Of a stretch of 64,000 nucleotides of DNA, positions 1 through 7,148 are shown in pieces (within the stretch, counting starts at the first letter, position 1; each line of letters begins with the position of its first letter). Below the pieces are notes generated by a model, which was not told the origin of the DNA, made no database searches, and was given only the letters and a program-made list of their open reading frames with translations. Origin of the DNA: Micromonospora sp. NBC_01813 (lineage in GTDB: Bacteria; Actinomycetota; Actinomycetes; Mycobacteriales; Micromonosporaceae); contig NZ_CP109067.1 in NCBI RefSeq assembly GCF_035917335.1, forward strand, positions 7,439,001 to 7,503,000. Reading direction: 5' to 3'. Both the position numbers and the translations under genes were made by a program.

Positions 1-429
1 GAGCAGCTGTTGCCGCTGGCGCGGGCGCACGGCGTACCGCTCGACGACCTGGTCGCGGCACCGCCCACCGGCGACCCGCGCATCCACCTGCGGCCGATCC
101 GGCGGTTCGGGCTGACGATCGTGCCGCTGACCAGACGGCCCGGCGGCGTCCAGGCCTACAAGGTGATCTATCCACCCGCTGGCAAATCAACCACGAACAA
201 ACTGCAGACCCACGACGGGTACGAATGGTTCTACGTGCTCAACGGGCAGGTCCGGTTCGTCCTCGGCGACCAGGAGTTCCGGCTCGGCCCCGGCGAAGCC
301 GCCGAGTTCGACACCCGCACACCACACCTGATCGGCAGCGTCGGCGCCCAACCAGCGGAAACGCTCACCCTCTTCGGCCCTCAAGGTGAGCGGGCCCACC
401 TGTCGCCCTCGTCGACCCCGACCCACTGA
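1..429 (+). CDS. Cupin-domain regulator, C-terminal part (XRE-cupin family), 5' truncated by window
   Basis: The reading frame is open from base 1, so the start lies outside the window. The visible part is a linker followed by a cupin_2 beta-barrel with the pattern HDGYEWFYVLNGQ and, near the end, RTPH, which is how small-molecule sensor cupins look. The opening residues (EQLLPLARAHGVPLDDLV) resemble the last helix of an XRE helix-turn-helix, so the whole gene is probably an XRE regulator with a cupin sensor, usually about 190-200 residues. That the HTH exists is inferred, because it is not in the window. It converges with the SDR gene 36 bp downstream. Confidence 0.8.
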   Translation, partial: EQLLPLARAHGVPLDDLVAAPPTGDPRIHLRPIRRFGLTIVPLTRRPGGVQAYKVIYPPAGKSTTNKLQTHDGYEWFYVLNGQVRFVLGDQEFRLGPGEAAEFDTRTPHLIGSVGAQPAETLTLFGPQGERAHLSPSSTPTH

Positions 430-465
430 GGCCACCGCAGCAGTTGGCGAGTCGGCCGGCCCGCG

Positions 466-1224
466 CTATGCGACCGTGGCGGTCAACTCGGCCAGGCGGG
501 TGTAGAGACGCTTGGCGGCCAACGGGTCGAACCCGGGGCCGTCGGTGCGCACCGGTGTTCCGCGCCGGAACGCCGTCAGCCCCGCTGCCGGTGGCTCGGT
601 CAACAGGGGGAGAAGCCGCTCCGCAGCCACGCCCGTCGACGAACCGGCGACCGCCGCCATCACGCCGACCAGCGTGCGCAGCGGCTGCCCGACGTAGCGG
701 TGCATTCCGCTGTTGACGAACAGTGGGTTGTACAGCACGTACCGAATCCTGCTGTTCGGATCCTGGGCGGTGAATTCCGCACCGAGCAGGTCATTGGCCC
801 GGGCCGCCTGCATGGTGGCCGTGAAAAGGTCGTAACCCCGGTTGAGCTGCATGTCGTCCCAGTGGATCCGGCCGGCCGGGATTCCGCCGACGCCGCACAG
901 GTTGAGGATCACCGGCGTTTCGGCCCGGTTCAGTGCAGGTCGCAGCCGTTCGGCCAGCAGCCAGCGGCTGAGAATCCCGATCGCGAAGGTCTGTTCGAAG
1001 CCCTCGGCGGTGACGATCCGCCGTTGGCTGAAACGACCTGCCGCCAGCACCAGGGCATCGACGGTGTCCGGCAGCCGGGTCACGAGTTCGATGTTCTGCC
1101 GGACCGAGGTGAGGTCGGCGTCGGCGCTGCCGATCGCGACGACCCGGTCTCCTGCCTGCCGCAGCCGTTCGGCCAAGGCTCCACCGATACCGCGTGTTCC
1201 GCCGACGATCACCATTGTGCGCAT
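466..1224 (-). CDS. SDR-family protein, probably catalytically altered
   Basis: 252 residues with an N-terminal Rossmann fold: GGTRGIGGALAERL at residues 8-21 is the NAD(P)-binding glycine motif. The middle resembles retinol-dehydrogenase-like SDRs, which carry a DDLQ segment and then AYxxSKxAN. Here the equivalent stretch is HWDDMQL followed by ATMQAARAN, so the catalytic Tyr and Lys positions appear to be Thr137 and Ala141, and the usual Ser is not evident in LNLCGVGG. It may bind nucleotide without normal dehydrogenase chemistry, or use another residue. It is transcribed divergently from the HxlR regulator 46 bp away, which suggests local control by that regulator. Fold assignment is firm; activity is not. 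Confidence 0.8.
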   Translation of the reverse strand: MRTMVIVGGTRGIGGALAERLRQAGDRVVAIGSADADLTSVRQNIELVTRLPDTVDALVLAAGRFSQRRIVTAEGFEQTFAIGILSRWLLAERLRPALNRAETPVILNLCGVGGIPAGRIHWDDMQLNRGYDLFTATMQAARANDLLGAEFTAQDPNSRIRYVLYNPLFVNSGMHRYVGQPLRTLVGVMAAVAGSSTGVAAERLLPLLTEPPAAGLTAFRRGTPVRTDGPGFDPLAAKRLYTRLAELTATVA

Positions 1225-1270
1225 ACTTCATCGTGGATCCCGTTCCGTCGGCCCGAAAGAAGGCACATCC

Positions 1271-1648
1271 ATGTCACCGGTGATCCCGATTCCCGTCACT
1301 GCGGCGGACCATGCGGCGTGCGCGGCCACCGACATCCTGCGGCGGGTAGGGGAGAAGTGGAGTGTGCTGATCCTCGCGGTGCTCAGCGACGGCCCGTACG
1401 GGTTCAACGAACTCGATCGTGCCGTACACGGTCTGAGCCGACGCATCCTCACCCGGACGTTGCGCATCCTCGAAGCCGATGGGCTCGTCAGCCGACGCCA
1501 GCACCCGGACCGGGTCGAGTACGCGCTGACCGACCTCGGTCGGTCACTTCTCCCGTTGATCATCGCCATCGGCGAGTGGGCCGTCGCGCACGCGTCGGAG
1601 ATCAGCGCTGCGCGGGCCCGAGCGATTCAGGACAAGATCTCGATCTGA
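1271..1648 (+). CDS. HxlR-family winged-helix transcriptional regulator
   Basis: 125 residues from the ATG at 1271, which is preceded by GAAGG. The protein shows the HxlR core: GEKWSVLILAVLSDGPYGF, then SRRILTRTLRILEADGLVSR as the recognition helix and wing, and EYALTDLGRSLLP. Members respond to aldehydes, quinones or redox stress and usually regulate a neighbouring oxidoreductase; here the divergent SDR gene is the obvious target. The 3' end overlaps the relic of a toxin gene on the opposite strand (1627-1683). The N-terminal Cys (DHAACAATD) sits where redox-sensing HxlR members place theirs, but a sensing role is only inferred. Confidence 0.9.
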   Translation: MSPVIPIPVTAADHAACAATDILRRVGEKWSVLILAVLSDGPYGFNELDRAVHGLSRRILTRTLRILEADGLVSRRQHPDRVEYALTDLGRSLLPLIIAIGEWAVAHASEISAARARAIQDKISI

Positions 1649-1683
1649 CCGTGGCTGTCGACAACGCGGTACACGAGCTTCAT
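1627..1683 (-). pseudogene. YoeB-type toxin relic (18 codons, internally deleted)
   Basis: The ATG at 1683 overlaps the antitoxin stop in an ATGA junction, the standard layout of YefM/YoeB operons. The predicted peptide is MKLVYRVVDSHGQIEILS and then stops. Full YoeB toxins are about 85 residues, begin MKL[IV]W and end with HRLVYxVxDxxxxIxxCRYHY. The relic joins the start directly to the LVYRVVD...IEIL end segment and lacks the catalytic core and the final YHY. It is therefore a non-functional remnant. It runs into the 3' end of the HxlR gene. Confidence 0.65.
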
Positions 1684-1904
1684 GCGGCGGCCTCGTCGTC
1701 GGGCTCGACCAACTCGCGCGGTACGCCTCCGCCTGCTTCCATCTCCGCGATGCGACGGCGGAGTTCACGGCCGTTGGCGCCACGGGACAGGTACTCCGTT
1801 TCGCGCCACCCGTCGTAGTCGCTCTTACGCACGACGACCTCAGGTTCGTGCCCGCTGCGGCTGGCATTCGACGCCGAGCCGGGTCGGGCGGTGGTGCTCT
1901 GCAT
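1680..1904 (-). pseudogene. YefM/Phd-type antitoxin relic
   Basis: The C-terminal half is recognisably YefM: RSGHEPEVVVRKSDYDGW then RETEYLSRGANGRELRRRIAEMEAGGG, matching the usual RxGxEPVVxVSxxDYESWxETxYLLRSPxNAxRL pattern. The DNA-binding first 35-40 residues are missing: the frame opens only at an ATG whose first 15 residues (MQSTTARPGSASNAS) do not resemble any antitoxin. No matching N-terminus was found upstream in this frame. With the deleted toxin behind it, the pair is best read as a dead type II toxin-antitoxin locus. Confidence 0.65.
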
Positions 1905-2000
1905 GGTCGACCTGGGGGGAGGTTCGCCGCCGAGTTGTGCTGGACCAGGCGTACTACCGGCTCGCCAGGGGCTGACGCGCTGCCGAGCGTCGCGAGCTCG

Positions 2001-2059
2001 CGAGTGGAGGGCTGGGGCACGTTATTCCGCCGGAATTACGTGCCCCAGCCCTCCACTCG
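2001..2059. terminator. Long inverted repeat, probable terminator of the 4797-2074 operon
   Basis: Two perfectly complementary 22-base arms (2001-2022 and 2038-2059) enclose a short core that continues the dyad with one T-T mismatch to the centre at 2030, giving about 28 paired positions. It starts 15 bp beyond the stop of the minus-strand gene ending at 2074, the right place for a terminator. The stem is unusually long and regular for one and there is no clear T-tract, so a mobile-element scar is an alternative. Confidence 0.6.
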
Positions 2060-2073
2060 ATGTGGTCATCTGC

Positions 2074-4008
2074 TCACCTCGAGAACGTGCGGGCGACTGC
2101 TTCGGTGAGGGTGGTGGCGGTGGCGATGACTTTGGTGTGGTGTGGGCCGTTGGGGAGGTGGATTTCGCAGCGCTTCGGGGTGAGTAGGGCGGTGACGGCG
2201 AGGCCGGGGTGGCGGGCGGCGAGGGTGGTGAGCGCGGGTACGGGGTCGTCGCCCTGGCCGCCGTTGTCGTTGTTGTCGGGGTTGGGGTGGTGTGGTGCGG
2301 GGACTGGGATCGTCGGGTCGGCCGGTACGGCGTGGTCGCTGCCGTTGCGGATGTACTCGAGGGCGTGGGCGATGGCTTTGGGGAGGCTGGGGTGGTGTGC
2401 GCCGGGGTTCCAGCGGCCGAGGTGGCCGGTGGTGCCCGGTGGGGCGAAGCAGACGCCCCAGCGCAGGCCTTGGACCTGGTGTGGGTTGCCGTCGTTGTGG
2501 CGGTGGTCGGCGAGGCTGATGACGGCGGCGAGGCCGAGCCGGTGGGCGAGGGTGACCACTGTGGCCAGTGGTGGGACTTGTGGTGGGGTGGCGTGGAGCA
2601 GGATGCGGCCGCCGGGGTGCCCATTGGTGACGGCTTCGAGGTATGCGGTGACGGGGTCGCTGTCGGGTTGGTGGACGGTGGCGTAGCCGTGGAGGAGTTC
2701 GTGGTCGCGGAGGAACATCAGCTGGCCGTCGAGGGTGGCCAGCTCGGTGGGGTCGAGGCCGAGGTCGGTCAGCTGGTGGGTGAGTTGGTATTCGGGTGGG
2801 AGTTGGTGGATCGGTTTGCCGCCCGGGTGGGTGCCGATGGGGGGTGTGGCTTCGGGCGTACCGGTGGGGGTTGGCCAGTTGAGGTGGCGGACCCGGCGGC
2901 GGCCGGCGGAGATGGTGACGGTCGCGCCGTGGTAGATGCGGTGGCTGCCGGCGCAGGTGCGGCAGCCGCCGATCCGGTCGCAGTCGCAGTCCTCCCAGCG
3001 GGGCAGGTGGGTGCAGTCCGGGCAGGGCAGGTGGGGGATGGGTGGGCCTTGCCAGGAGGGTGGGGGTGGTTGCCAGGAGCGGGCGAGTCGTTCGCCGCGC
3101 CCGTTGCTGGTTTTGGTGCCGGTGGGGCGCAGGGTGGTGTGCCACCAGCGGCCGTCGCGCCAGATGGCGTGCGCGCCGGGGGTCGGTGCGCCGGTGAGCA
3201 GCGCGGTGCAGTCGGCGACGATGCGGCGTTCGAGTTGGTCGGCGTCGACGGGTGGTGGTCCGAGGGGGATGCCGTTGGTTGGGCGTGGGGTGATGTGGTG
3301 GGCGGGGGCGTGTTGGCTGCGGTCGATCAGCTCGAAGCAGGCGCGGCCGGTGTCGACGCGGGTGGCGGCGTCGGTGAACGTGTTGTAGCGGCCGGTGCTG
3401 GTGGGGACGGGGCTGTCGGGGAGTTCGTAGCGGATGTCCCAGTGGAAGTGGTCGCTGTCGGGGGCGGATGAGCTGCGGCGGGCTTCGATGACGAGGTCGA
3501 GGCAGAGGAGTTCGGCGGTGTCGCAGAGTTCGCCGAGCCGGCGGGCGGGGTCGGCAGGTGGTGGGGGTGTGGTGTGGCCGTACCAGATGCGCCAGGGGTC
3601 GTAGCCTTCGGCGGCGATGGGTCCGGCTTCGAGGGCGTGCCGTTGGTGGGCGGGGAGGTCGGGTTGCCAGCCGGCGGGGAGTTCGGTCCAGGGGGCGTAG
3701 ATGGGTTCGTCGGGTAGTTCGGGGTCGTAGAGGTGCGCGGCGCCGGCCTGGGTGGCGAGGCCGGCGACGACGGGTGCCAGGTCGAGGCACCAGGCCCGGT
3801 CGTCATCGGTGCGGGTGGGGGTGACCGAGCCGGGGACGATGGTGGCGGAGGCGACGGCTGCGGTGTCGAGGTTGGCGACGGTGAGGACGAACTGGGCGCG
3901 GCGGGTGCCGGCTCCGTCGCAGCGAGCACACGCCGGGGTGGGGTTGCCGTCGCAGCGGGGGCAGGTGACGACGGTGACCGTGTGGTGTGGGGTCGGGTCG
4001 TGGGTCAC
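2074..4008 (-). CDS. Unknown protein with two Cys-rich zinc-binding-like clusters
   Basis: 644 residues from a GTG at 4008 that overlaps the upstream DivIVA-domain reading frame as GTGA, implying coupled translation. Cys16, 19, 27 and 30 form a CxxC-x7-CxxC cluster like a DnaJ-type zinc ribbon. A second cluster lies at Cys329, 332, 341, 343, 349 and 352. Between and after them are Pro/His-rich stretches and two globular-looking segments, including a region around residues 400-520 with alternating Leu-rich helices. I do not recognise a catalytic family. It is the last gene of a three-gene operon and is followed by the long hairpin. A role in nucleic-acid or protein binding is a guess from the Cys clusters only. 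Confidence 0.7.
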   Translation of the reverse strand: MTHDPTPHHTVTVVTCPRCDGNPTPACARCDGAGTRRAQFVLTVANLDTAAVASATIVPGSVTPTRTDDDRAWCLDLAPVVAGLATQAGAAHLYDPELPDEPIYAPWTELPAGWQPDLPAHQRHALEAGPIAAEGYDPWRIWYGHTTPPPPADPARRLGELCDTAELLCLDLVIEARRSSSAPDSDHFHWDIRYELPDSPVPTSTGRYNTFTDAATRVDTGRACFELIDRSQHAPAHHITPRPTNGIPLGPPPVDADQLERRIVADCTALLTGAPTPGAHAIWRDGRWWHTTLRPTGTKTSNGRGERLARSWQPPPPSWQGPPIPHLPCPDCTHLPRWEDCDCDRIGGCRTCAGSHRIYHGATVTISAGRRRVRHLNWPTPTGTPEATPPIGTHPGGKPIHQLPPEYQLTHQLTDLGLDPTELATLDGQLMFLRDHELLHGYATVHQPDSDPVTAYLEAVTNGHPGGRILLHATPPQVPPLATVVTLAHRLGLAAVISLADHRHNDGNPHQVQGLRWGVCFAPPGTTGHLGRWNPGAHHPSLPKAIAHALEYIRNGSDHAVPADPTIPVPAPHHPNPDNNDNGGQGDDPVPALTTLAARHPGLAVTALLTPKRCEIHLPNGPHHTKVIATATTLTEAVARTFSR

Positions 4009-4450
4009 GACTGCCCCGCGAACCGGGTGGCGGCGGTGGCGGTGGCGGTGCCGGCCCAGGTGGGCAGGTTCACGGTCGCCTGGGCGGCGAGGGCCTGGGT
4101 GGTCTGCCAGCGGCGGAGGGCGTCTTTGATGCGGTCGTTCTGCTCGATGGTGCGGTCGAGTTCGGCGTAGAGGATGCCGAGGTCGTGGGCGACGCGGTCG
4201 AGGAAGGCGGCGACGTCGGCGGGGTCCAGGCCGCGGCCGCGCGCCCGGCGGGGCAGGGTGGGGAAGTGGTGGGCGCGGATCTGCCAGGGTCGGATCGGCC
4301 GGTACGCGCCGGGTCGCTGGTTGCGGGCGCGGCCGTCGGGTAGCCGGTAGACGCCGCTGCCGTTCGGCCAGTCGCGCGGCGGTGTGGCGGTGTGGCGGCC
4401 ATTGTGCGTCGTTGCCAGCGCAGTCGCCAGCGTCGCCAAAGTTCTCGCAT
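4005..4450 (-). pseudogene. DivIVA-domain protein, frameshifted by an 8-bp tandem duplication
   Basis: A good start (GGGAGGAA seven bases before the ATG at 4450) opens a frame reading MRELWRRWRLRWQRRTMAATPP. The recognisable DivIVA-like core lies in another frame: RPWQIRAHHFPT, then GRGLDPADVAAFLDRVAHDL and a coiled helix ending IKDALRRWQ. Between them, bases 4380-4395 are two tandem copies of CGGTGTGG (minus strand CCACACCG). Removing one copy joins the two frames exactly, through ATPPRDWPNGSGVYRLPDG, giving a single protein of about 145 residues. So the duplication explains the break. Whether it is a true mutation, a phase-variable site or a sequencing error cannot be told here. The 3' end is coupled to the next gene by GTGA. 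Confidence 0.7.
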
Positions 4451-4797
4451 CACGGGTTCCTCCCCTTGCTGGTGGTGGTCTGCCTCGCCTGGTGGTGGTG
4501 CGGGTCGTATGCCGGTGCCGGGTACGGGTGGATGGGGTGGCCCCGCCCGTTTGCCGTTGCCGGCGGGGCCACCCCTGCCGCCAATCGCCGCAGCCTTCCT
4601 TGGCGGTACGGCGACCAGGGCAAACCTTCGGGGCCGGGACGCCCAACGGGCGGCATGACTTGTCGAGCGCCCCGACCGGAGTGCCCGTGGCGGTTCGGGC
4701 ACTCCCGCATATCCCTGCCAGGAGTTGCTGTCGCGGTGGCGATGTTGCGGGCCACGCGGCAGCCGGGCAGGCTGCCAATTCCGTCGTTTCTGATCAT
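4450..4797 (-). CDS. Small hypothetical protein, first gene of the DivIVA operon
   Basis: 115 residues from the ATG at 4797 with GAGGGAGA in front. Its stop (TGA at 4450-4452) overlaps the next ATG as TGATG, and its final codons contain the ribosome site of that gene, which is the main support that it is translated. The sequence is basic and low in recognisable structure, with a Tyr/His/Pro-rich end (HPYPAPAYDPHHHQ). No family recognised. Its composition also fits a chance ORF in GC-rich DNA, so confidence is limited. Confidence 0.4.
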   Translation of the reverse strand: MIRNDGIGSLPGCRVARNIATATATPGRDMRECPNRHGHSGRGARQVMPPVGRPGPEGLPWSPYRQGRLRRLAAGVAPPATANGRGHPIHPYPAPAYDPHHHQARQTTTSKGRNP

Positions 4798-4988
4798 TGA
4801 TCTCCCTCGAATGGAGAATGGCCGTATTATTTGTTGTCCTCCACCCTGGACTGCCGACCCGTACCGGCGGAAGATGGGATAGGACCTGGGGTTCGGCGGT
4901 GGTCACCGATATCCACCCCGAGTGAGGTTGAGAAGCGAGCCGCACGGCGGTGTGGTGCTGCGTATTGAGATGGGGGACGTGAAGGGCT

Positions 4989-5771
4989 ATGAGCGGAAGC
5001 GAGTATCTGGTAGGGGAGCTTCGTCGGTTGAGGAACCTCGTCGGCCTCACACAAGGGGCGTGGGGCGAGCGCATCCACTTTTCGGCCAGCCACGTCGGGG
5101 CCGTCGAGCGCGGTGAGCGGCCGGTGCTGCCTGACTACCTGAGGGCAGTAGATCGTGTCTTCGGGACCGCCCTGGTGAAGTTCTACCGCGAGTTCGTGGT
5201 GGGCGAACTCGCGCCAATGTGGCTGCGGTCCTGGTTGGAGTACGAGGAGCGGGCGAGCGCGCTACGGGTGTACCAACCCCTCATCGTGCCGGGGCTGCTG
5301 CAAACCGAGGACTATGCCCGGATGGTCTTGTCCAGCGGTGGCCTGCTCGCGGACGAGGTTGAACGGCAGGTACAGCTTCGGCTGGGCCGCCAACTGGCAC
5401 TAACCAGCGAGACACCGCCTCGAGTCGTGGCGATCCTTGATGAGCAGGCACTTCGTCGGGGCGAGGCAGAGGTGATGGCGGCGCAGTTGGAGCATCTGAT
5501 CTCGCTCGCGCAGCGACCAACGATCACCATTCGCGTTGTGCCAGCGGATGCGCCACCGCACCTCGGATGGGGTGGCCCGGTGGATATCGCTAGCTTCGAC
5601 GACGAGGAGGATGTTGGATACCTTGACAACCACCTCCAAGGGCAAGTGGCCACCGGGCCAGGCCCGATGACCATGCTCCAAGCGGTCTGGGACTCCGTCA
5701 GCGCCGTGGCCCTCCCCGCTCACCAGTCCGTAGCCCTCATGAAGGAAGTGACGAAGACATGGACATCCTGA
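4989..5771 (+). CDS. XRE-family regulator with DUF5753 domain
   Basis: 260 residues from ATG 4989, preceded by GAAGGG. Residues 8-60 are a helix-turn-helix: LRRLRNLVGLTQGAWGER then FSASHVGAVERGERP. The remainder is the DUF5753 sensor/effector domain, with the diagnostic YQPLIVPGLLQTEDYARM near residue 95 and RQLALT, ILDEQALRR and TIRVVPADAPPH further on. Such proteins pair with DUF397 partners in actinomycetes and act in developmental or antibiotic regulation, sometimes described as toxin-antitoxin-like pairs. The DUF397 gene overlaps its 3' end by 13 bases. Complete and intact. Confidence 0.93.
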   Translation: MSGSEYLVGELRRLRNLVGLTQGAWGERIHFSASHVGAVERGERPVLPDYLRAVDRVFGTALVKFYREFVVGELAPMWLRSWLEYEERASALRVYQPLIVPGLLQTEDYARMVLSSGGLLADEVERQVQLRLGRQLALTSETPPRVVAILDEQALRRGEAEVMAAQLEHLISLAQRPTITIRVVPADAPPHLGWGGPVDIASFDDEEDVGYLDNHLQGQVATGPGPMTMLQAVWDSVSAVALPAHQSVALMKEVTKTWTS

Positions 5772-5947
5772 CGCCACAGTGGCGCAAGAGCAGCCGGTCC
5801 ACGCCCAATGGTGGGTCCTGCGTCGAGGTCGCCGACAACCTTCCCGGGCGTGTCCTTGTCCGGGATACCAAGGACCGCGACGGTGGGACGCTGGCCTTCG
5901 GCCCGGCCGCGTGGGCGGCGTTCGTTGAGCTGGCGAAGGCCCGTTGA
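5759..5947 (+). CDS. DUF397 protein, copy 1
   Basis: 62 residues. The DUF397 signature is complete: WRKSSRSTPNGGSCVEVA at residues 8-25, then VLVRDTKDRDGGTLAFGPAAWAAFV. It starts inside the end of the DUF5753 gene, so the two are translationally coupled and probably functional partners. From about base 5828 to past the stop, its DNA is almost identical to the second DUF397 gene at 6183-6365, pointing to recent duplication or gene conversion. Confidence 0.93.
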   Translation: MDILTPQWRKSSRSTPNGGSCVEVADNLPGRVLVRDTKDRDGGTLAFGPAAWAAFVELAKAR

Positions 5948-6062
5948 CCTGACCGCCACAGCGGTGGCCCCGTACCGAGCGCGGTGCGGGGCCGCTGGCT
6001 GCCTGGTTGTCTGCGCCAGCTCGAACCCTGGCCACCTTGCCCGGCGATGAGAGGCTCCGGGC

Positions 6063-6186
6063 AGACTGCTCGCCGACGATCCGAAGCTTGTCCGATCTCG
6101 ATCGCGCCTGGCAGGCTGTATGTGGTGTTGCGTTGCCACGTGACCAGTCGAGGGACATGATTCTGAAGTTGGTGAAGGAACGATGA
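6063..6186 (+). pseudogene. Decayed 3' end of a second DUF5753 regulator
   Basis: In the frame that ends at 6186 the codons read DLDRAWQAVCGVALPRDQSR then DMILKLVKER and stop, which is the usual DUF5753 C-terminus (W..L...AL...SR.LI.K). Just upstream, in another frame from 6063, LLADDPKLVRS looks like the segment that normally precedes it, so a frameshift lies near 6098. Nothing of the HTH or the body of the domain remains between the two DUF397 genes. The stop overlaps the start of DUF397 copy 2 as ATGA, preserving the ancestral junction. Confidence 0.6.
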
Positions 6187-6365
6187 TCAAGCCCGCGTGG
6201 CGCAAGTCCTCCCAGTCCAACGGGCAGGGTGGCAACTGTGTTGAGGTCGCCGACAACATCTCCGGGCGTGTCCTTGTCCGGGATACCAAGGACCGCGACG
6301 GTGGGACGCTGGCCTTCGGCCCGGCCGCCTGGTCGGCGTTCGTTGAGCTGGCGAAGACCCGTTGA
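6183..6365 (+). CDS. DUF397 protein, copy 2
   Basis: 60 residues with the same signature as copy 1: WRKSSQSNGQGGNCVEVA followed by VLVRDTKDRDGGTLAFGPAAWSAFV. GAAGGAACG precedes the ATG. Its upstream partner gene has decayed to the fragment at 6063-6186, so this copy either serves the intact DUF5753 protein upstream or is an orphan. A strong hairpin follows at 6421-6460. Confidence 0.92.
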   Translation: MIKPAWRKSSQSNGQGGNCVEVADNISGRVLVRDTKDRDGGTLAFGPAAWSAFVELAKTR

Positions 6366-6420
6366 CCTGACCCGCTACGACGATGTGTCTGGGACCGCAC
6401 ACTGCTCAGTCACAACAGTC

Positions 6421-6460
6421 AAAAGTGCGTGGCCCGCATTCTTGCGCGGCACGCACTTTT
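6421..6460. terminator. Bidirectional hairpin terminator
   Basis: AAAAGTGCGTG (6421-6431) pairs perfectly with CACGCACTTTT (6450-6460), and the inner part adds further G-C pairs around a small loop. The A-tract before and T-tract after the stem suit termination in both directions. It lies between the DUF397 gene and the convergent membrane-protein gene. Confidence 0.85.
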
Positions 6461-6504
6461 GCACTCCCGTGTTGGTGTACCTGGTAGGGGGCAGGCGCGG
6501 GTCG

Positions 6505-6954
6505 TCAGCTCCGGCGGTTGATGACGGTGAAGGCGATCGCCCCGACCACGACCTGCGCCAGGAGCAGCAGGGCGAGCGTCATCTCCACTGCGGCGCCGAG
6601 CCCGATCGCGATCCCGGCGATGCCGGTGAGCGGGATCGCGAGCAGACCGAGCGCGGCCAGGGCGCGGGTGAGCACGGCGTCGTCGCGTTCGTCACCGGTC
6701 TGGGTCCACGCCCGTTCGAAGGTGGTCGTGCGTTCCGGGCGTTTGGTCAGCCGCCACGCCCCTACGAGGGTGCCGACCAGTCCCACCGCCGCCCCCACCA
6801 GGAAGCCCGTACCCATGTTTCCGGGGGCGTGCTCGCGCAGCAGTAGGCCGGTGGCGACGATCAACGCCAGAACCGCCGGGAAGATCCCGAGGAAGATGAG
6901 TGTCTGCCTGTTCGTCCGTTCCTCGGTCTTTGTTGTGGGCTCCTCAGTCGACAT
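6505..6954 (-). CDS. Small four-helix membrane protein
   Basis: 149 residues. After a charged 16-residue tail there are four hydrophobic segments at roughly residues 19-40, 48-68, 91-115 and 120-142, separated by a charged loop (RLTKRPERTTTFERAW). No enzymatic motif is visible. It overlaps the 3' end of the upstream HTH gene by 11 bases. HTH-plus-small-membrane-protein pairs of this kind are widespread and usually autoregulated, with the membrane protein of unknown function. Confidence 0.8.
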   Translation of the reverse strand: MSTEEPTTKTEERTNRQTLIFLGIFPAVLALIVATGLLLREHAPGNMGTGFLVGAAVGLVGTLVGAWRLTKRPERTTTFERAWTQTGDERDDAVLTRALAALGLLAIPLTGIAGIAIGLGAAVEMTLALLLLAQVVVGAIAFTVINRRS

Positions 6955-7135
6955 GAAAGATCTCCTCGACGGTGCGGCGAAAGTGGCGGGCGATAGCGAT
7001 GGCGAGTGGAAGGGATGGGTCGTAGCGGCCGGTTTCGATCGAGTTGACCGTCTGCCGCGAGACGTTGAGCACCTCGCCCAGCTCGCGCTGGGACAGCCCA
7101 GCTGCCATCCGGAGCTCTCGAACGTCGTTCTTCAT
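6944..7135 (-). CDS. Small Cro/CI-type HTH regulator
   Basis: 63 residues from the ATG at 7135 (MKNDVRELR). A longer frame opens at 7171, but that start would place operator DNA inside the gene. The protein is almost entirely a helix-turn-helix: LRMAAGLSQRELGEVLNVSRQTVNSIETGRYDPS, then LAIAIARHFRRTVEEIFHVD. It belongs to the compact YozG/PlcR-like XRE group. It is followed by the membrane-protein gene with an 11-base overlap and faces three repeated operators at 7149-7210. Confidence 0.92.
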   Translation of the reverse strand: MKNDVRELRMAAGLSQRELGEVLNVSRQTVNSIETGRYDPSLPLAIAIARHFRRTVEEIFHVD

Positions 7136-7148
7136 GACCACCCAAAGT

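Noticed and set aside
2209..3471. A 420-codon plus-strand frame opposite the Cys-cluster protein
   Set aside because: Almost only Gly, Ala, Val, Asp and Glu, with no conserved motif and no ribosome site; the opposite strand has overlap-coupled starts and Cys clusters.
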